Positions 24,734-34,568 are shown, counted from the stretch's first letter. The stretch is 64,000 bases of DNA from Gaoshiqia hydrogeniformans (GCF_049347105.1 NZ_CP186334.1:3844001-3908000); one strand, 5' to 3'. Made by a program: numbers and translations. Notes: generated from the letters alone by a model not told the origin.

Positions 24734-27436
24734 ATGAAAAACCTACCTTCGATACTTACCGCTTTTCTGTTTCTGTTTTCAAATTCCATTCTTTTTATTG
24801 GCTGCGGCAATCGCGAACATCAGCCGGAATACCGGGTTGAATCCTTATCGTCGGGATGGAAAATGCAGTCCGAAGATCGATTAAGCGGTACGGAAGAAAA
24901 ATTGATTTCAGAAAATGAATTTGATGCGGCATCCTGGTACGAAGCCATTGTTCCCGGAACAGTGCTGGGCAGCATGGCTGCAACCGGCGTGATTGAAAAT
25001 CCGTACTTTGGAATTAATATGCAGGATATTGATCCGGAACAGTTCAAACAGCCCTGGTGGTTCCGGACAACATTTAATTTGAGTGCCGGCGACCTTCAGA
25101 AAAATATCTCGCTCAGGTTTAACGGGATAAACTACCGGGCCGATTTATGGGTCAACGGACAAAAAGTTGCCAGGAAAGACCGTTTTGCCGGAACTTACCG
25201 GATGTTTACTTTTCCCGTTAACGACTTTGTTAAGGAAGGGGAGAATACGCTGGCTTTAAAAATGTGGCAACACGAAGACGGAGAGTATTCCATCGGCTTT
25301 GTCGATTGGAATCCGCTCCCGCGCGACCGGAACCTGGGCATATTCCGCGAAGTATTCCTCGAAGTGGATGAAGGAGTTAAAATACGGAGCCCCTTCGTTT
25401 ATGCCAAAGTAAACACCGAAACCAAAGACGCCGCCCAACTATTCATTCAAACTGAAGTGGAGAACCACACCAGCAAAGCGATGACGGGAACCGTGCGGGT
25501 TGATTACGAATTGGGCGTGGTTGAAAAGAAAGTAAACCTTCAGCCCGGCGAAACCTTCTCGTGCCGGTTTACCCCCGACGAGTTTAAACAGCTTTCGGTG
25601 GAGAATGTAAAACTTTGGTGGCCGAATGGAATGGGCGAGCCCAGCATATACCGGTTTACCGCCGAATTTGTAACTGGCAACAAAGTGATCGATCAGGTTG
25701 AAAAACCATATGGCATTCGCGAAATCCGAAGTTACCTGGATGAAAATAAAAACCGGGCCTTCGAAATTAACGGCAAATTTGTTTTGCTGAAAGGCGGAGG
25801 ATGGACCGATGATGTATTACTTCAGGATACCCGTCAATCGGTTGAAGCCCAGTTGCGTTACGTCAGGCATATGAATTTGAACAGCATCCGTTGCGAAGGT
25901 TTTTGGGGAAAAGACGAAACCTTGTATGATTTGTGCGACGAATACGGAATCCTGGTTATGATTGGGTATAACTGCCATTGGGAATGGGAAGAATACCTGC
26001 TGAAGCCCACGCACGAAAAATACGGGGGGGCTGTTACGCCCGAAGATATTGATTTATTGGCTGAATCGTGGAAAGACCAGATGCTGTGGCTGAGAAACCA
26101 TCCCAGCATTTATGTCTGGATGCTCGGCAGCGACAAACTTCCGCATCCTGACTTGGAGCGGAAATACATCGAACTGTTCAAACAGTACGATCCCTCGCGC
26201 AGTTACATTACATCGGCAGGTGGGGCCGGAACCGAAAACAACAATGTGGTGGCCGAAGTTCCGCTGGTGAGCGACATCAGCGGCCCAACCGGAATGAAAA
26301 TGATGGGGCCTTATGCCTGGACGCCTCCGTATTACTGGTTTACCGATACCATTCTGGGCGGCGCGTGGGGCTTCAATACCGAAACCTGCCCCGGCGCCAG
26401 TATTCCTCCGGTGGCGTCGCTGCGCAAAATGCTTCCGGAAGAAAGTTTATGGCCGATCGATAAAAAATACTGGGAATACCACACCGGAAGAAACGAGTTT
26501 ACGAGCCTTGACCGCGACCGCGCGGCCATCGACCAGCGATACGGGAAATCAGCCAATGTCGAAGATTTTTCGTTTAAAGCACAGGTGAACAACTACGAGA
26601 TCATGCGCCCGATGTTTGAAGCTTTTGTGGCCCATAAACCCAAAAGCACCGGATTGGTACAGTGGAAGTTGAACTCGGCCTGGCCCGAACTGATCTGGCA
26701 GTTGTACGATACTTACCTGCAACCAAACGGCTCTTTTTATGGGGTAAGAAAAGCCTGTAACCCGGTTCACGCGATCTACCGGTACGGATTCGACGATATT
26801 TATCTGGCCAACGAAGATTTGCAGGATCAAACCGGTTTAACGGTTAAACTGCGGATTTTCGATATCCATTCCACAGAAATTTTTTCCGATCAGTGGAAAG
26901 GGGACATTCCGTCCAATATTTCGAAGTTCATTTATAAACTTCCGGAAATTAGAAACCTCACGCCGGTCTATTTTTTGGCCTTGAATGTGTTTGAAAAAGA
27001 CGGGCGTGAAGTGGACAACAGCATTTATTGGTTGTCGGTAAAAAAAGATGTTCTGGATTATGAAGCCTCGAAAAAATTGTCGTGGCCGTTTTATACGCCG
27101 ACTAAGCAATTCGCCGATTTTACTGCGCTCAATCGTTTGCCAAAAGTGAAGCTAACGTTTGACTACCGGTTTTCGAAAGAAGATCAGTTTGGGAAAGTTT
27201 CGCTGAAGGTTAAAAATCCTTCGGCGACCATCGCCTTCTTTAACTTTTTCGACCTGCTTGACCCGCAAACCGGCTTGCCTGTGCTGCCTGTCTATTGGGA
27301 CGACAACTACGTAAGCTTGTTGCCGGGAGAAGAACGAGTTTACAATGGCGCTTACTTTCTTTCTGATTTCGACGGTGAAAAACCCATTATCGAAGTAAGA
27401 GGCTGGAATGTAGATAAACTGACATTAAACGAGTAA
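24734..27436 (+). CDS. GH2 lipoprotein, exo-beta-D-glucosaminidase (CsxA) type
   Basis: A 900-residue glycoside hydrolase family 2 enzyme. ATG 24734 gives a lipoprotein signal with lipobox LFIGC (C24); an in-frame TTG at 24713 is less likely. Order: sugar-binding domain (about 35-215), immunoglobulin-like domain, TIM barrel (about 335-620), C-terminal beta domains. The acid/base position reads WMLGSDKLP, with Asp (D467) instead of the usual Asn-Glu, and the nucleophile is E550 in GGAWGFNTETCPG. Both are hallmarks of the exo-beta-D-glucosaminidase subfamily (CsxA uses Asp and Glu at these places). Expected action: release of non-acetylated glucosamine from non-reducing ends; exact linkage unknown. 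First gene of a long plus-strand block, preceded by the 33-bp element. Confidence 0.85.
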   Translation: MKNLPSILTAFLFLFSNSILFIGCGNREHQPEYRVESLSSGWKMQSEDRLSGTEEKLISENEFDAASWYEAIVPGTVLGSMAATGVIENPYFGINMQDIDPEQFKQPWWFRTTFNLSAGDLQKNISLRFNGINYRADLWVNGQKVARKDRFAGTYRMFTFPVNDFVKEGENTLALKMWQHEDGEYSIGFVDWNPLPRDRNLGIFREVFLEVDEGVKIRSPFVYAKVNTETKDAAQLFIQTEVENHTSKAMTGTVRVDYELGVVEKKVNLQPGETFSCRFTPDEFKQLSVENVKLWWPNGMGEPSIYRFTAEFVTGNKVIDQVEKPYGIREIRSYLDENKNRAFEINGKFVLLKGGGWTDDVLLQDTRQSVEAQLRYVRHMNLNSIRCEGFWGKDETLYDLCDEYGILVMIGYNCHWEWEEYLLKPTHEKYGGAVTPEDIDLLAESWKDQMLWLRNHPSIYVWMLGSDKLPHPDLERKYIELFKQYDPSRSYITSAGGAGTENNNVVAEVPLVSDISGPTGMKMMGPYAWTPPYYWFTDTILGGAWGFNTETCPGASIPPVASLRKMLPEESLWPIDKKYWEYHTGRNEFTSLDRDRAAIDQRYGKSANVEDFSFKAQVNNYEIMRPMFEAFVAHKPKSTGLVQWKLNSAWPELIWQLYDTYLQPNGSFYGVRKACNPVHAIYRYGFDDIYLANEDLQDQTGLTVKLRIFDIHSTEIFSDQWKGDIPSNISKFIYKLPEIRNLTPVYFLALNVFEKDGREVDNSIYWLSVKKDVLDYEASKKLSWPFYTPTKQFADFTALNRLPKVKLTFDYRFSKEDQFGKVSLKVKNPSATIAFFNFFDLLDPQTGLPVLPVYWDDNYVSLLPGEERVYNGAYFLSDFDGEKPIIEVRGWNVDKLTLNE

Positions 27437-27440
27437 ACAG

Positions 27441-28680
27441 ATGAAAAGAAACTATTTTGTGGTCGTTCTGATCATGTTCGTGTTTTTCATTATTTCGTTT
27501 CTTACCAATATTTTAGGGCCACTGATCCCTGATATTATCAAGGATTTTTCCGTCAGCAAAGCGATGGCGGCCTTTTTGCCTTTTTCATTTTTTATTGCTT
27601 ACGGTGTGTTCTCCATTCCCTCGGGGATTGCCATCGAAAAGTTCAGCGAGAAAAAGATGATGGCAGTGGCATTTGCTATTTCTTTTTTCGGTGGTTCCTT
27701 CGTTTCCGGTAGCGATGTTATCACTTTTTATGATCGGATCGGGAATGGCCATGCTGCAAGTGGCGATTAACCCGTTGTTGCGCGTTGCCGGCGGCGAAGA
27801 GCACTTTGCCTTTAACTCGGTGATGGCACAGCTTGCATTTGGACTGGCTTCTTTTCTTAGTCCGCAACTGTTTTCGTACCTAGTACTGAACCTGGAGCAA
27901 TATTCAGAAACCGAAACCGCCAACCTGTTAATCCGGACACTCCACGGGCTTGTGCCTTCCGGCTTACCCTGGGTTTCGCTGTACTGGATTTTCGCGCTCA
28001 TCTCGCTGATCATGGTCGTGCTGATGATGATGGTCAAACTCCCCGAAGTAAAACTTTCGGAAACAGAAAAAGCCGGGGCTTGGTCGAAGCATGTTGACTT
28101 ATTCAAAAATAAAACAGTGATCCTCTTTTTTGTTGGCATACTGGCCTACGTGGGAACCGAACAGGGGGTTGCCAACTGGACCTCCCAGTTTTTATATGAG
28201 TATCATGGTTTCGACCCGCGCCGCGAAGGGGCCGATGCCATTTCGCTGTTCTGGGGATTACTGACCGTAGGCTGCATTTTAGGCCTGATTTTATTAAAGT
28301 TTCTGGACAGTAAACTGGTGTTGAAACTTTTCTCCGGCGCGGCAATCATTAGTCTGACTGCCGGACTTTTTGGGCCGGCCCGGGTTGCCTTGTGGGCATT
28401 CCCTGCCATTGGTTTTTTTGCATCGGTGATGTGGTCGGTCATCTTCTCGCTTGCCCTGAATTCAGTGAAAGAAAATCATGGCGCTTTCTCCGGGATCCTG
28501 TGCTCCGGTATTATTGGCGGCGCCATTGTTCCTTTAATCATCGGGGCGCTTGGCGATCTCATCGGACTTAGGGGTGGAATGACCTTTATTTACCTGACAC
28601 TCGGGTTTATTTTTAGCATTGGTTTTTGGGCTAAACCATTGATTAATAATAAAACCGTTAGTTTGAAAAAAAATCAATAA
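27441..28680 (+). pseudogene. FucP-like MFS sugar permease, frameshifted
   Basis: Two frames together make one major-facilitator permease similar to L-fucose/hexose transporters (FucP/NagP type). The first (from ATG 27441) covers helices 1-2 and runs through KKMMAVAFAISFFG; the second resumes as LLFLFSVVPSFPVAML (from 27673) and continues with AMLQVAINPLLRVAGGEEHF, a strong FucP-type signature, to the stop at 28680. The two readings overlap in helix 3 at about 27673-27692; joining them end to end gives the length expected of the family, so about 17 or 20 bases seem lost. Either a true inactivating deletion or an assembly error. It starts 4 bp after the GH2 stop, so it should import the released sugar. 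Confidence 0.85.
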
Positions 28681-28692
28681 TTCTACGAAATT

Positions 28693-29976
28693 ATGGCAAC
28701 GCAATTGGCAATTTTGGGCGGAGTCCCAACGCATAATGCAAAAACAAACCCTTGGCCGCAATGGCCGGTTTGGGACGAAAAAGAAGAGACAGCTTTGATG
28801 GAGGTGCTGAATAGTGGTGTATGGTCGTACAACGGACCGAAAGAAACAGCATTTAATAAACAATTTGCTGAATACACAGGTACAAAATACGCCGTCAGTG
28901 CGGCCAACGGAACCGTTACCCTGCAAATGGCGCTGGAGGCTTGCGGTATCGGCATCGGCGACGAGGTCATCCTTCCGGGACTCACCTGGCAGGCAACCGC
29001 GGCAACCGTATTGGATGTGAATGCTGTTCCTGTTTTGGTTGATGTTTGCGAAGATACCTGGTGCATCGATCCGAAAGAAGTAGAGAAAGCGATTACGCCA
29101 CGCACGAAGGCGATCATCCCCGTTCATCTTTACGGCAGTTTTGCCGATATGGACGAAATTTTACGGATTGCAAAAAAATACAAACTGTGGGTGATTGAAG
29201 ACTGCGCCCATAAACACGGGGGCGAATGGAACGGCAAAAAAGCCGGCAGTATCGGCGATATTGGCAGTTTCAGCTACCAGTTGTCAAAACATTTGACCGC
29301 GGGCGAAGGCGGATCGCTGACCACCAACAACTTTGAACTTTACGAAAAGCTGGATGCTCTGCGTAACTGCGGCAGACGGCCCGAACCGGAAAGTTCGGCG
29401 AAGGCCGATAAAGGTGAAGGCGTTTATTTCGATGCCGGAAATTTTATTCAATCGGGAAATTACCGGATCACCGAATTTCAGGCTGCTATCCTGATGGAAG
29501 GTTTGAAACGATTGCCCGAACAGAACCGTCTGAGGGATGAAAATGGCATTTACCTGAATTCTCTGTTAGCCGGTATTCCGGGGGTGATGCCCATGCGACG
29601 GGATAAACGGGAGACAAAAGAAGCTTATTTCAATTTTGCATTCAGGTACAACAAAGACGAATTTAAGGGCTTGCCCGTCGAAAAGTTCAGGTCGGCGCTC
29701 ACAGCCGAACTGGGCATTGAGGTAACAGCCAGTTATATTCCGTTGAATAAATGCTCGTTGTATGTACCATTGACAAAACCGGCGCGTCATAAGCTGAACG
29801 ATGGCTATTGGGCGGCGATCGACCCTGCCCGGTTTAATTTGCCTGTCTGCGACAAAATCCATTTTGAAAGTTCGGCCTGCGTCCATCACAAAATACTGCT
29901 GGGGACAAAGGCCGATATGGATCTCATTGCGGCTGCAATCCGCAAAATCTATGACCATGCAGAGTTGCTGTTTTAA
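28693..29976 (+). CDS. DegT/DnrJ/EryC1/StrS-family PLP aminotransferase
   Basis: A 427-residue cytoplasmic aminotransferase of the sugar/cyclitol type. Features: N-terminal LAILGGVPTHNAKTNPWPQW as in the AHBA synthase/StsC branch, the substrate loop YAVSAANGTVTLQ, D170 in VIEDCAHKHGG, and the PLP lysine K199 in SFSYQLSKHLTAGEGG. Members transfer amino groups between glutamate or glutamine and keto-sugars or keto-cyclitols (StsC acts on scyllo-inosose). In a catabolic island the reaction may run as deamination. It sits 12 bp behind the permease and 20 bp before a Gfo/Idh oxidoreductase; such a pair can interconvert a hydroxyl and an amino group through a keto intermediate. Confidence 0.88.
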   Translation: MATQLAILGGVPTHNAKTNPWPQWPVWDEKEETALMEVLNSGVWSYNGPKETAFNKQFAEYTGTKYAVSAANGTVTLQMALEACGIGIGDEVILPGLTWQATAATVLDVNAVPVLVDVCEDTWCIDPKEVEKAITPRTKAIIPVHLYGSFADMDEILRIAKKYKLWVIEDCAHKHGGEWNGKKAGSIGDIGSFSYQLSKHLTAGEGGSLTTNNFELYEKLDALRNCGRRPEPESSAKADKGEGVYFDAGNFIQSGNYRITEFQAAILMEGLKRLPEQNRLRDENGIYLNSLLAGIPGVMPMRRDKRETKEAYFNFAFRYNKDEFKGLPVEKFRSALTAELGIEVTASYIPLNKCSLYVPLTKPARHKLNDGYWAAIDPARFNLPVCDKIHFESSACVHHKILLGTKADMDLIAAAIRKIYDHAELLF

Positions 29977-29996
29977 ATTTTAAAATAAAGAATGCG

Positions 29997-31001
29997 ATGG
30001 ACGAGATTAATGTAGCGCTCATAGGAGCCGGTTATATTGCCAATTATCATGCCCGCGGGCTTCAGTCAATCCCCGGTGTGAAAATTGCAGCTGTGGTGGC
30101 AGTTCCCTTGCAGGCGGCTCAGGATTTTGCTGGCCGTTATGGCATTGCTGAGGCATTCGACAGCATTGATCCGATTGTCTCCCGACCCGACATCCATGCG
30201 GCGGTGATTGCAACACCCAATAAATTTCACACTCCTTATGCCATCGGGTTTCTGAGCCACGGGAAAGATGTATTTCTTGAAAAACCCATGGCCTTGAATG
30301 CCGAAGAAGGCCTGCAAATTAAAAAGGCTGCTGACGAAAATTGTCGTCTGGTAATGGTCGGGCACATGTGGCGCTTTGATACGGATGTCAATTTTGTTAA
30401 AAATGTTATTGAATCGGGCCGGTTGGGGAGGATTGTCAAAACGAAAGGATACGGAATACACGAGAGTTGGGGACCTGCCGGTTGGTTTACACAAAAAGAA
30501 CTTGCCGGGGGCGGGGCGTTGGCCGACATGGGTGTTCACGCCATTGATACCGCCCGCTACCTGCTTGGCGACCCACTGCCAAAGAAGGTTTATGCGAAAA
30601 TCGGTACGTTTTACGGCAACTACGATGTGGATGATTCGGGAGTGATCCTGATCTCGTGGGATAACGGAACTGAATCAATTATCGAATGCGGCTGGTGGCA
30701 ACCCCACATGGATGGCCCCGAAGCGGCAACAGGCCTATACGGAACAGCAGGTTATGCCAATGTATTTCCAACTTATCTGAAATATAAGGTTGATGGGGTG
30801 TCGGGAAAATTCGACGCCAAATTTCCCGAAAAGAAAGAACACTGCGACCAGTCGATGTATACCCGGCAAATGGAACATTATGTCGATTGCATCCGGTCGC
30901 GGAAACAGCCGGTACCTGGTTTCGCTGAGGGACAAATAATCCTCGGAATTGTCGATGCTGCTTATCAGTCCTCTCAAACGGGAGAAGTGGTAAATTTGTA
31001 G
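29997..31001 (+). CDS. Gfo/Idh/MocA-family oxidoreductase (cytoplasmic)
   Basis: A 334-residue NAD(P)-dependent sugar or cyclitol dehydrogenase. The Rossmann domain starts with VALIGAGYIANYHARGL (dinucleotide-binding GxGxxA), then ATPNKFH and the catalytic-region EKP motif at 95-97. The C-terminal domain contains GGGALADMGVHAID, where the Asp and His are the usual substrate/catalytic residues. No signal peptide. Family members include myo-inositol 2-dehydrogenase and 3-dehydrogenases of sugars. It lies between the DegT aminotransferase and a metallophosphoesterase, the same trio of activities found in aminocyclitol and kanosamine pathways. Confidence 0.88.
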   Translation: MDEINVALIGAGYIANYHARGLQSIPGVKIAAVVAVPLQAAQDFAGRYGIAEAFDSIDPIVSRPDIHAAVIATPNKFHTPYAIGFLSHGKDVFLEKPMALNAEEGLQIKKAADENCRLVMVGHMWRFDTDVNFVKNVIESGRLGRIVKTKGYGIHESWGPAGWFTQKELAGGGALADMGVHAIDTARYLLGDPLPKKVYAKIGTFYGNYDVDDSGVILISWDNGTESIIECGWWQPHMDGPEAATGLYGTAGYANVFPTYLKYKVDGVSGKFDAKFPEKKEHCDQSMYTRQMEHYVDCIRSRKQPVPGFAEGQIILGIVDAAYQSSQTGEVVNL

Positions 31002-31030
31002 AACCTGATTGAAATTTTTAATTCCTGAAT

Positions 31031-31999
31031 ATGCAGATACGACTGTTAATCTTGATATGCTTGCTATTTTCAGTCATCCATGGTTCGGTGCATGGGCAAC
31101 GGGCAAACAAGGTGGTAAGAATCGGTTTGTGCACCGATGTCCACCTTCCAACCATGCATGACGCGGAGTTTCGGATAAACGCTTTTATGGATCACATGAA
31201 AGCTGAAAAACCCGACTTCATCATCGAACTGGGCGATTTTGCAGAAGCTTCCGAAAAATTTGTCAAATATTACGAACTCTGGAATACCTTTCCGGGGGAT
31301 AAATATCATGTGATCGGGAATCATGAGATGGACGGCGGCCATTCGCGGGAAGAAGCCCTGGCTTACCGGAACATGAAAAATTCGTATTACTCATTCGACA
31401 AAAAAGGTTTTCATTTTATTGTTCTCGACGGGAACGACAAAAAGGATGAAAATGCCAAAGGCTATAAACAATACATGGGCCCAACGCAACTGGAATGGCT
31501 GCGGAACGACTTGTCGGAGACAAAATTTCCGGTCGTGATTTTTTCGCACCAGGGCCTTGTGGTTTATAAAGGTGTGGATGAAAATTACGGGGTTGAAAAT
31601 GCAGCCGAGGTTCGCGAGATTATTGACAGACACAACCTGTCTCATCCCGATCAAAAGGTCATTGCCTGTTTTAATGGCCATACGCACTGGGATTACGCCG
31701 AAAAGATCAAGGATGTCTGGTATATCCATATCACCTCCATGTCATATCACTGGCTCGGGGTGGACTATGCCACCATCAGGTACAGCGGAGAGGTGGATAA
31801 AAATTTTAAGTGGATTAAATACACGGCGCCATTTAAAGACCCTCTGTTTACGATGATTGAAATTTCGGACAAAGGCGGGATTAAAATTGAAGGCAAAAAG
31901 TCGGAATGGGTTGGTCCGTCGCCTTTCGAAATTGGTTATCCGGAGGAGATGAAACGCTTTATGAGACCGGCGATTACCAAAAGAGCGTTGAAGTTTTAA
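31031..31999 (+). CDS. Exported calcineurin-like metallophosphoesterase
   Basis: A 322-residue phosphoesterase with a signal peptide (MQIRLLILICLLFSVIHGS, cleavage near HGQ). All metal-binding motifs are present: D36 and H38 (CTDVH), D69 (LGDF), N97-H98 (IGNHEMDGG), the histidine of FSHQGL, and GHTHWD near the C-terminal third. Expected to act in the periplasm or at the surface on phosphomonoesters or diesters; substrate unknown. It lies inside the aminotransferase/dehydrogenase cluster, 29 bp from the preceding gene. Confidence 0.88.
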   Translation: MQIRLLILICLLFSVIHGSVHGQRANKVVRIGLCTDVHLPTMHDAEFRINAFMDHMKAEKPDFIIELGDFAEASEKFVKYYELWNTFPGDKYHVIGNHEMDGGHSREEALAYRNMKNSYYSFDKKGFHFIVLDGNDKKDENAKGYKQYMGPTQLEWLRNDLSETKFPVVIFSHQGLVVYKGVDENYGVENAAEVREIIDRHNLSHPDQKVIACFNGHTHWDYAEKIKDVWYIHITSMSYHWLGVDYATIRYSGEVDKNFKWIKYTAPFKDPLFTMIEISDKGGIKIEGKKSEWVGPSPFEIGYPEEMKRFMRPAITKRALKF

Positions 32000-32052
32000 T
32001 AAACCGTTGAAAACTATCTTTTAAAAAATTGTAAACCTAACACGAAACCGAT

Positions 32053-33072
32053 ATGAAAACATTTTCGATTACCGTACTTACTGTTATGTTGTTTGCAACT
32101 GTTGCCCCCGCTTCGAAAAAAGAGAAAGTGGAATTCAGGAACGATGATCAGGGTAAAAAAGTAGAAGTTTTTGTTGGAGGCAAGCTGTTCACGGCCTACA
32201 TTTATCCTGATGATATGGAAAAACAGGCGCTTTATCCGATCATGAGTGCTTCGGGTAAGTTTATTACCCGCGGTTACCCGATCAATCCCCGCCCGTTTGA
32301 ACGCACCGACCATCCGCACCACGTGGGTTTGTGGCTTAACTTTGGAGATGTAAACGGCCTCGATTTTTGGAACAATTCCTTTGCTGTTAAGCTGGCCGAC
32401 AAACCAAAATACGGCACGGTGAAATTCAAAAAGGTAGTTTTGCAGGACCCGAAGAAGGGTGAACTGGTTACCGGTTCCGACTGGGTTGATGTGAACGGAA
32501 ACGTTTTGCTGAACGAAGAAACAACCTTTGTTTTTTCAGGAGCAGGAAATCTCCGTACCATTGAACGGATGACAAAACTGACTGCGGCGCGGGAGGTTAC
32601 TTTTACTGAAAATAAAGAAGGCCTTCTTGGCCTTCGTCTTGACAGGGCTTTTGAGGAACCGGCGACAAAGCCGGAAAAATTTCTGGACGCCAACGGAATT
32701 GAAACGGACGTGCCGCTGTTGAATAACGATGGTGTGAACGGGGTTTACCGCAATGCCGAAGGCGCTCAGGGAGGAGAAGTATGGAGCAAGCGCAGTCCGT
32801 GGGTGGCTTTACGAGCTGTTAAAGACGGGGAACTGATCACAATCGTCATTCTTGATAACAAAAATAATCCGAATTATCCGGCCTGGTCTCATGCCCGCGG
32901 TTACGGATTGTTTGCTGCCAATAACCTGGGCGGCCGTGCTTTCGACAAAAACGCAACTCCTGTTAAAATTGAGCTGAAACCGGGTGAAAGTCTCGTGTTT
33001 AAACATAAGGTCCTGATTGGAGGTGATTTGTCGGATGCCGAAATTAACGATATGTCCATGACTTTTAAATAG
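32053..33072 (+). CDS. DUF6807 (PmoA-like) exported protein
   Basis: A 339-residue exported protein with a short signal peptide (MKTFSITVLTVMLFATVAPA). It belongs to the family annotated DUF6807 or 'methane oxygenase PmoA', a name unrelated to real methane monooxygenase: note RPFERTDHPHHVGLWLNFGDVNGLDFW (His-rich DHPHH at about 91-95), WVALR and the late YPAWSHARGYGLFAANNLG. Members are common next to Gfo/Idh/MocA oxidoreductases in Bacteroidota, Planctomycetes and Verrucomicrobia sugar clusters. The biochemical role is not established; a cupin/galactose-mutarotase-like fold has been suggested by resemblance only. Confidence 0.8.
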   Translation: MKTFSITVLTVMLFATVAPASKKEKVEFRNDDQGKKVEVFVGGKLFTAYIYPDDMEKQALYPIMSASGKFITRGYPINPRPFERTDHPHHVGLWLNFGDVNGLDFWNNSFAVKLADKPKYGTVKFKKVVLQDPKKGELVTGSDWVDVNGNVLLNEETTFVFSGAGNLRTIERMTKLTAAREVTFTENKEGLLGLRLDRAFEEPATKPEKFLDANGIETDVPLLNNDGVNGVYRNAEGAQGGEVWSKRSPWVALRAVKDGELITIVILDNKNNPNYPAWSHARGYGLFAANNLGGRAFDKNATPVKIELKPGESLVFKHKVLIGGDLSDAEINDMSMTFK

Positions 33073-33134
33073 CGTTGGTTCACGCCAGGCTATTCAGAAC
33101 AAATTTGTATAAATCAAGTCAATAGTTCTGCGGG

Positions 33135-33166
33135 TTCGGAGAGTGCAGCTTAAAACGTTAACTTTC
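33135..33166 (+). promoter_or_regulatory. Possible internal promoter before the Tat oxidoreductase
   Basis: TTCG (33135-33138), 20 bases, TAACTTTC (33159-33166; one mismatch to TAnnTTTG) in a 128-bp gap inside the block. Confidence 0.3.
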
Positions 33167-33200
33167 AACTAAAAAATACGAAACCAATAAATCTGAAACG

Positions 33201-34568
33201 ATGGAGAACAAAGAGAATAATTCGAGAAGAACTTTCTTGAGACAAGCATCTGCCGGAGCTGTTTTGGCTGCTGTTACACCTGCTGCCCTTGCCGGCGAAC
33301 AGGTAAAAAAGCCGGTCATTGTTCCCGCCGGCGCGAAAGGCGCCAACGACCGCATCCGTGTGGCTGTTTTGGGGATAAATGGTCGCGGAAAATCACACAT
33401 TGAGGAGGTCATGGGTCTTGCCGAAAAGGCCAATGTGGAAGTCGCCGTTTTGTGCGACCCCGATATGGATATCCTTCAGGAACGTGCCAAAGCGTTTGAA
33501 AAAACCTACGGCAAAAAAGTCAAAATTGAACAGGACTTCAGGAAAACTTATGACGATAAAACCATCGATGCTGTAGCCCTGGCAACACCAAACCACTGGC
33601 ATGCCCTGCAAACCATCTGGGCCTGTCAGGCAGGGAAAGACGTCTATGTTGAAAAACCGGCGACTCACAACATCTATGAAGGCCAAAAAATGATTGAAGC
33701 CGCTTATAAGTACAATCGTATTGTCCAGCATGGGGTCCAGTTGCGCAGTTCGCTTGCAATCCGCGAAGCCGTAAAGCACCTGGAAGACGGACTGATTGGG
33801 CGTGTTTACATGTCGCGCGGTTTGGTTTACCGCTGGCGCCCCGATATTGGGGACAAAGGTATTTCGCAAACCCCTCCCGGATTGGATTACGATTTGTGGT
33901 GCGGGCCGGCGCCGATGCGGCCCTTCAGTAAAAATCTGGTCCATTATAACTGGCATTGGCACTGGAACTATGGAAACGGCGATGTGGGCAACCAGGGAAT
34001 TCACGAAACTGACCTTTGTATGTGGGGCCTTGGCGTAAACAGCTTGCCTGAACGGATCACCTCGATGGGCGGTAAATTTCTGTGGGACGACTGCAAAGAA
34101 GTGCCTGAAATTCAGACCTCAATTTATCATTATCCGAAACAAAAGAAAATCATCCAGTTTGAAGTACGCAACTGGTGCACCAACCTTGAAGACGGCGCGG
34201 GTGTAGGCAATATTTTCTATGGTGATAAAGGGTATATGGTCATAAAAGGCTATGGTTCTTATGAAACTTATTTAGGTGAAAAACGCGAAAAAGGGCCAAG
34301 TCGCTCGGAAGGCGGAGAATTAACTCTGCATTTTCAGAACTGGTTTGATGCCATCCGTGCCCGCGATATGAGTATTCAGAACGGACCAGTGCAAACCGGT
34401 CATTTATCTTCGTCGCTGGCTCATTTGGGAAATATTTCGTACCGTTTGGGCCGTCAGCTCGAATTTGATCCGGTGGCCGAACGTTTTATCGGCGAAGGCG
34501 AAAACGAAGCGAATTCGATGCTTAGCCGTGATTACCGTGCTCCTTATTTGTTGCCCGAAATCGTTTAA
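33201..34568 (+). CDS. Gfo/Idh/MocA-family oxidoreductase with Tat signal
   Basis: A 455-residue exported oxidoreductase. The N-terminus has a twin-arginine motif (NSRRTFLRQASAG) followed by a hydrophobic stretch, so it should be exported folded with NAD(P) bound. Rossmann motif VAVLGINGRGKSH, then ATPNHWHALQ, EKP in DVYVEKPATHN, and the family-specific WHWHWNYGNGDVGNQGIHE with ETDLCMWGL. This WHW...NQGIHE type is the secreted branch, which tends to hold its cofactor tightly and act as an oxidoreductase or a redox-neutral hydrolase in polysaccharide breakdown (as in GH109-like enzymes). It begins after a 128-bp gap containing a possible promoter. Confidence 0.88.
   Translation: MENKENNSRRTFLRQASAGAVLAAVTPAALAGEQVKKPVIVPAGAKGANDRIRVAVLGINGRGKSHIEEVMGLAEKANVEVAVLCDPDMDILQERAKAFEKTYGKKVKIEQDFRKTYDDKTIDAVALATPNHWHALQTIWACQAGKDVYVEKPATHNIYEGQKMIEAAYKYNRIVQHGVQLRSSLAIREAVKHLEDGLIGRVYMSRGLVYRWRPDIGDKGISQTPPGLDYDLWCGPAPMRPFSKNLVHYNWHWHWNYGNGDVGNQGIHETDLCMWGLGVNSLPERITSMGGKFLWDDCKEVPEIQTSIYHYPKQKKIIQFEVRNWCTNLEDGAGVGNIFYGDKGYMVIKGYGSYETYLGEKREKGPSRSEGGELTLHFQNWFDAIRARDMSIQNGPVQTGHLSSSLAHLGNISYRLGRQLEFDPVAERFIGEGENEANSMLSRDYRAPYLLPEIV

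Noticed and set aside
27673..27692. Programmed ribosomal frameshift in the MFS gene
   Set aside because: The two readings duplicate the same helix and the joined length is short unless bases are missing; there is no canonical slippery site with a following structure. A deletion or assembly error explains it better.
32030..32052. Fifth copy of the 33-bp element before the DUF6807 gene
   Set aside because: Only an AAAAAATTGTAA stretch is shared; the TGA and TAAAA parts are absent.
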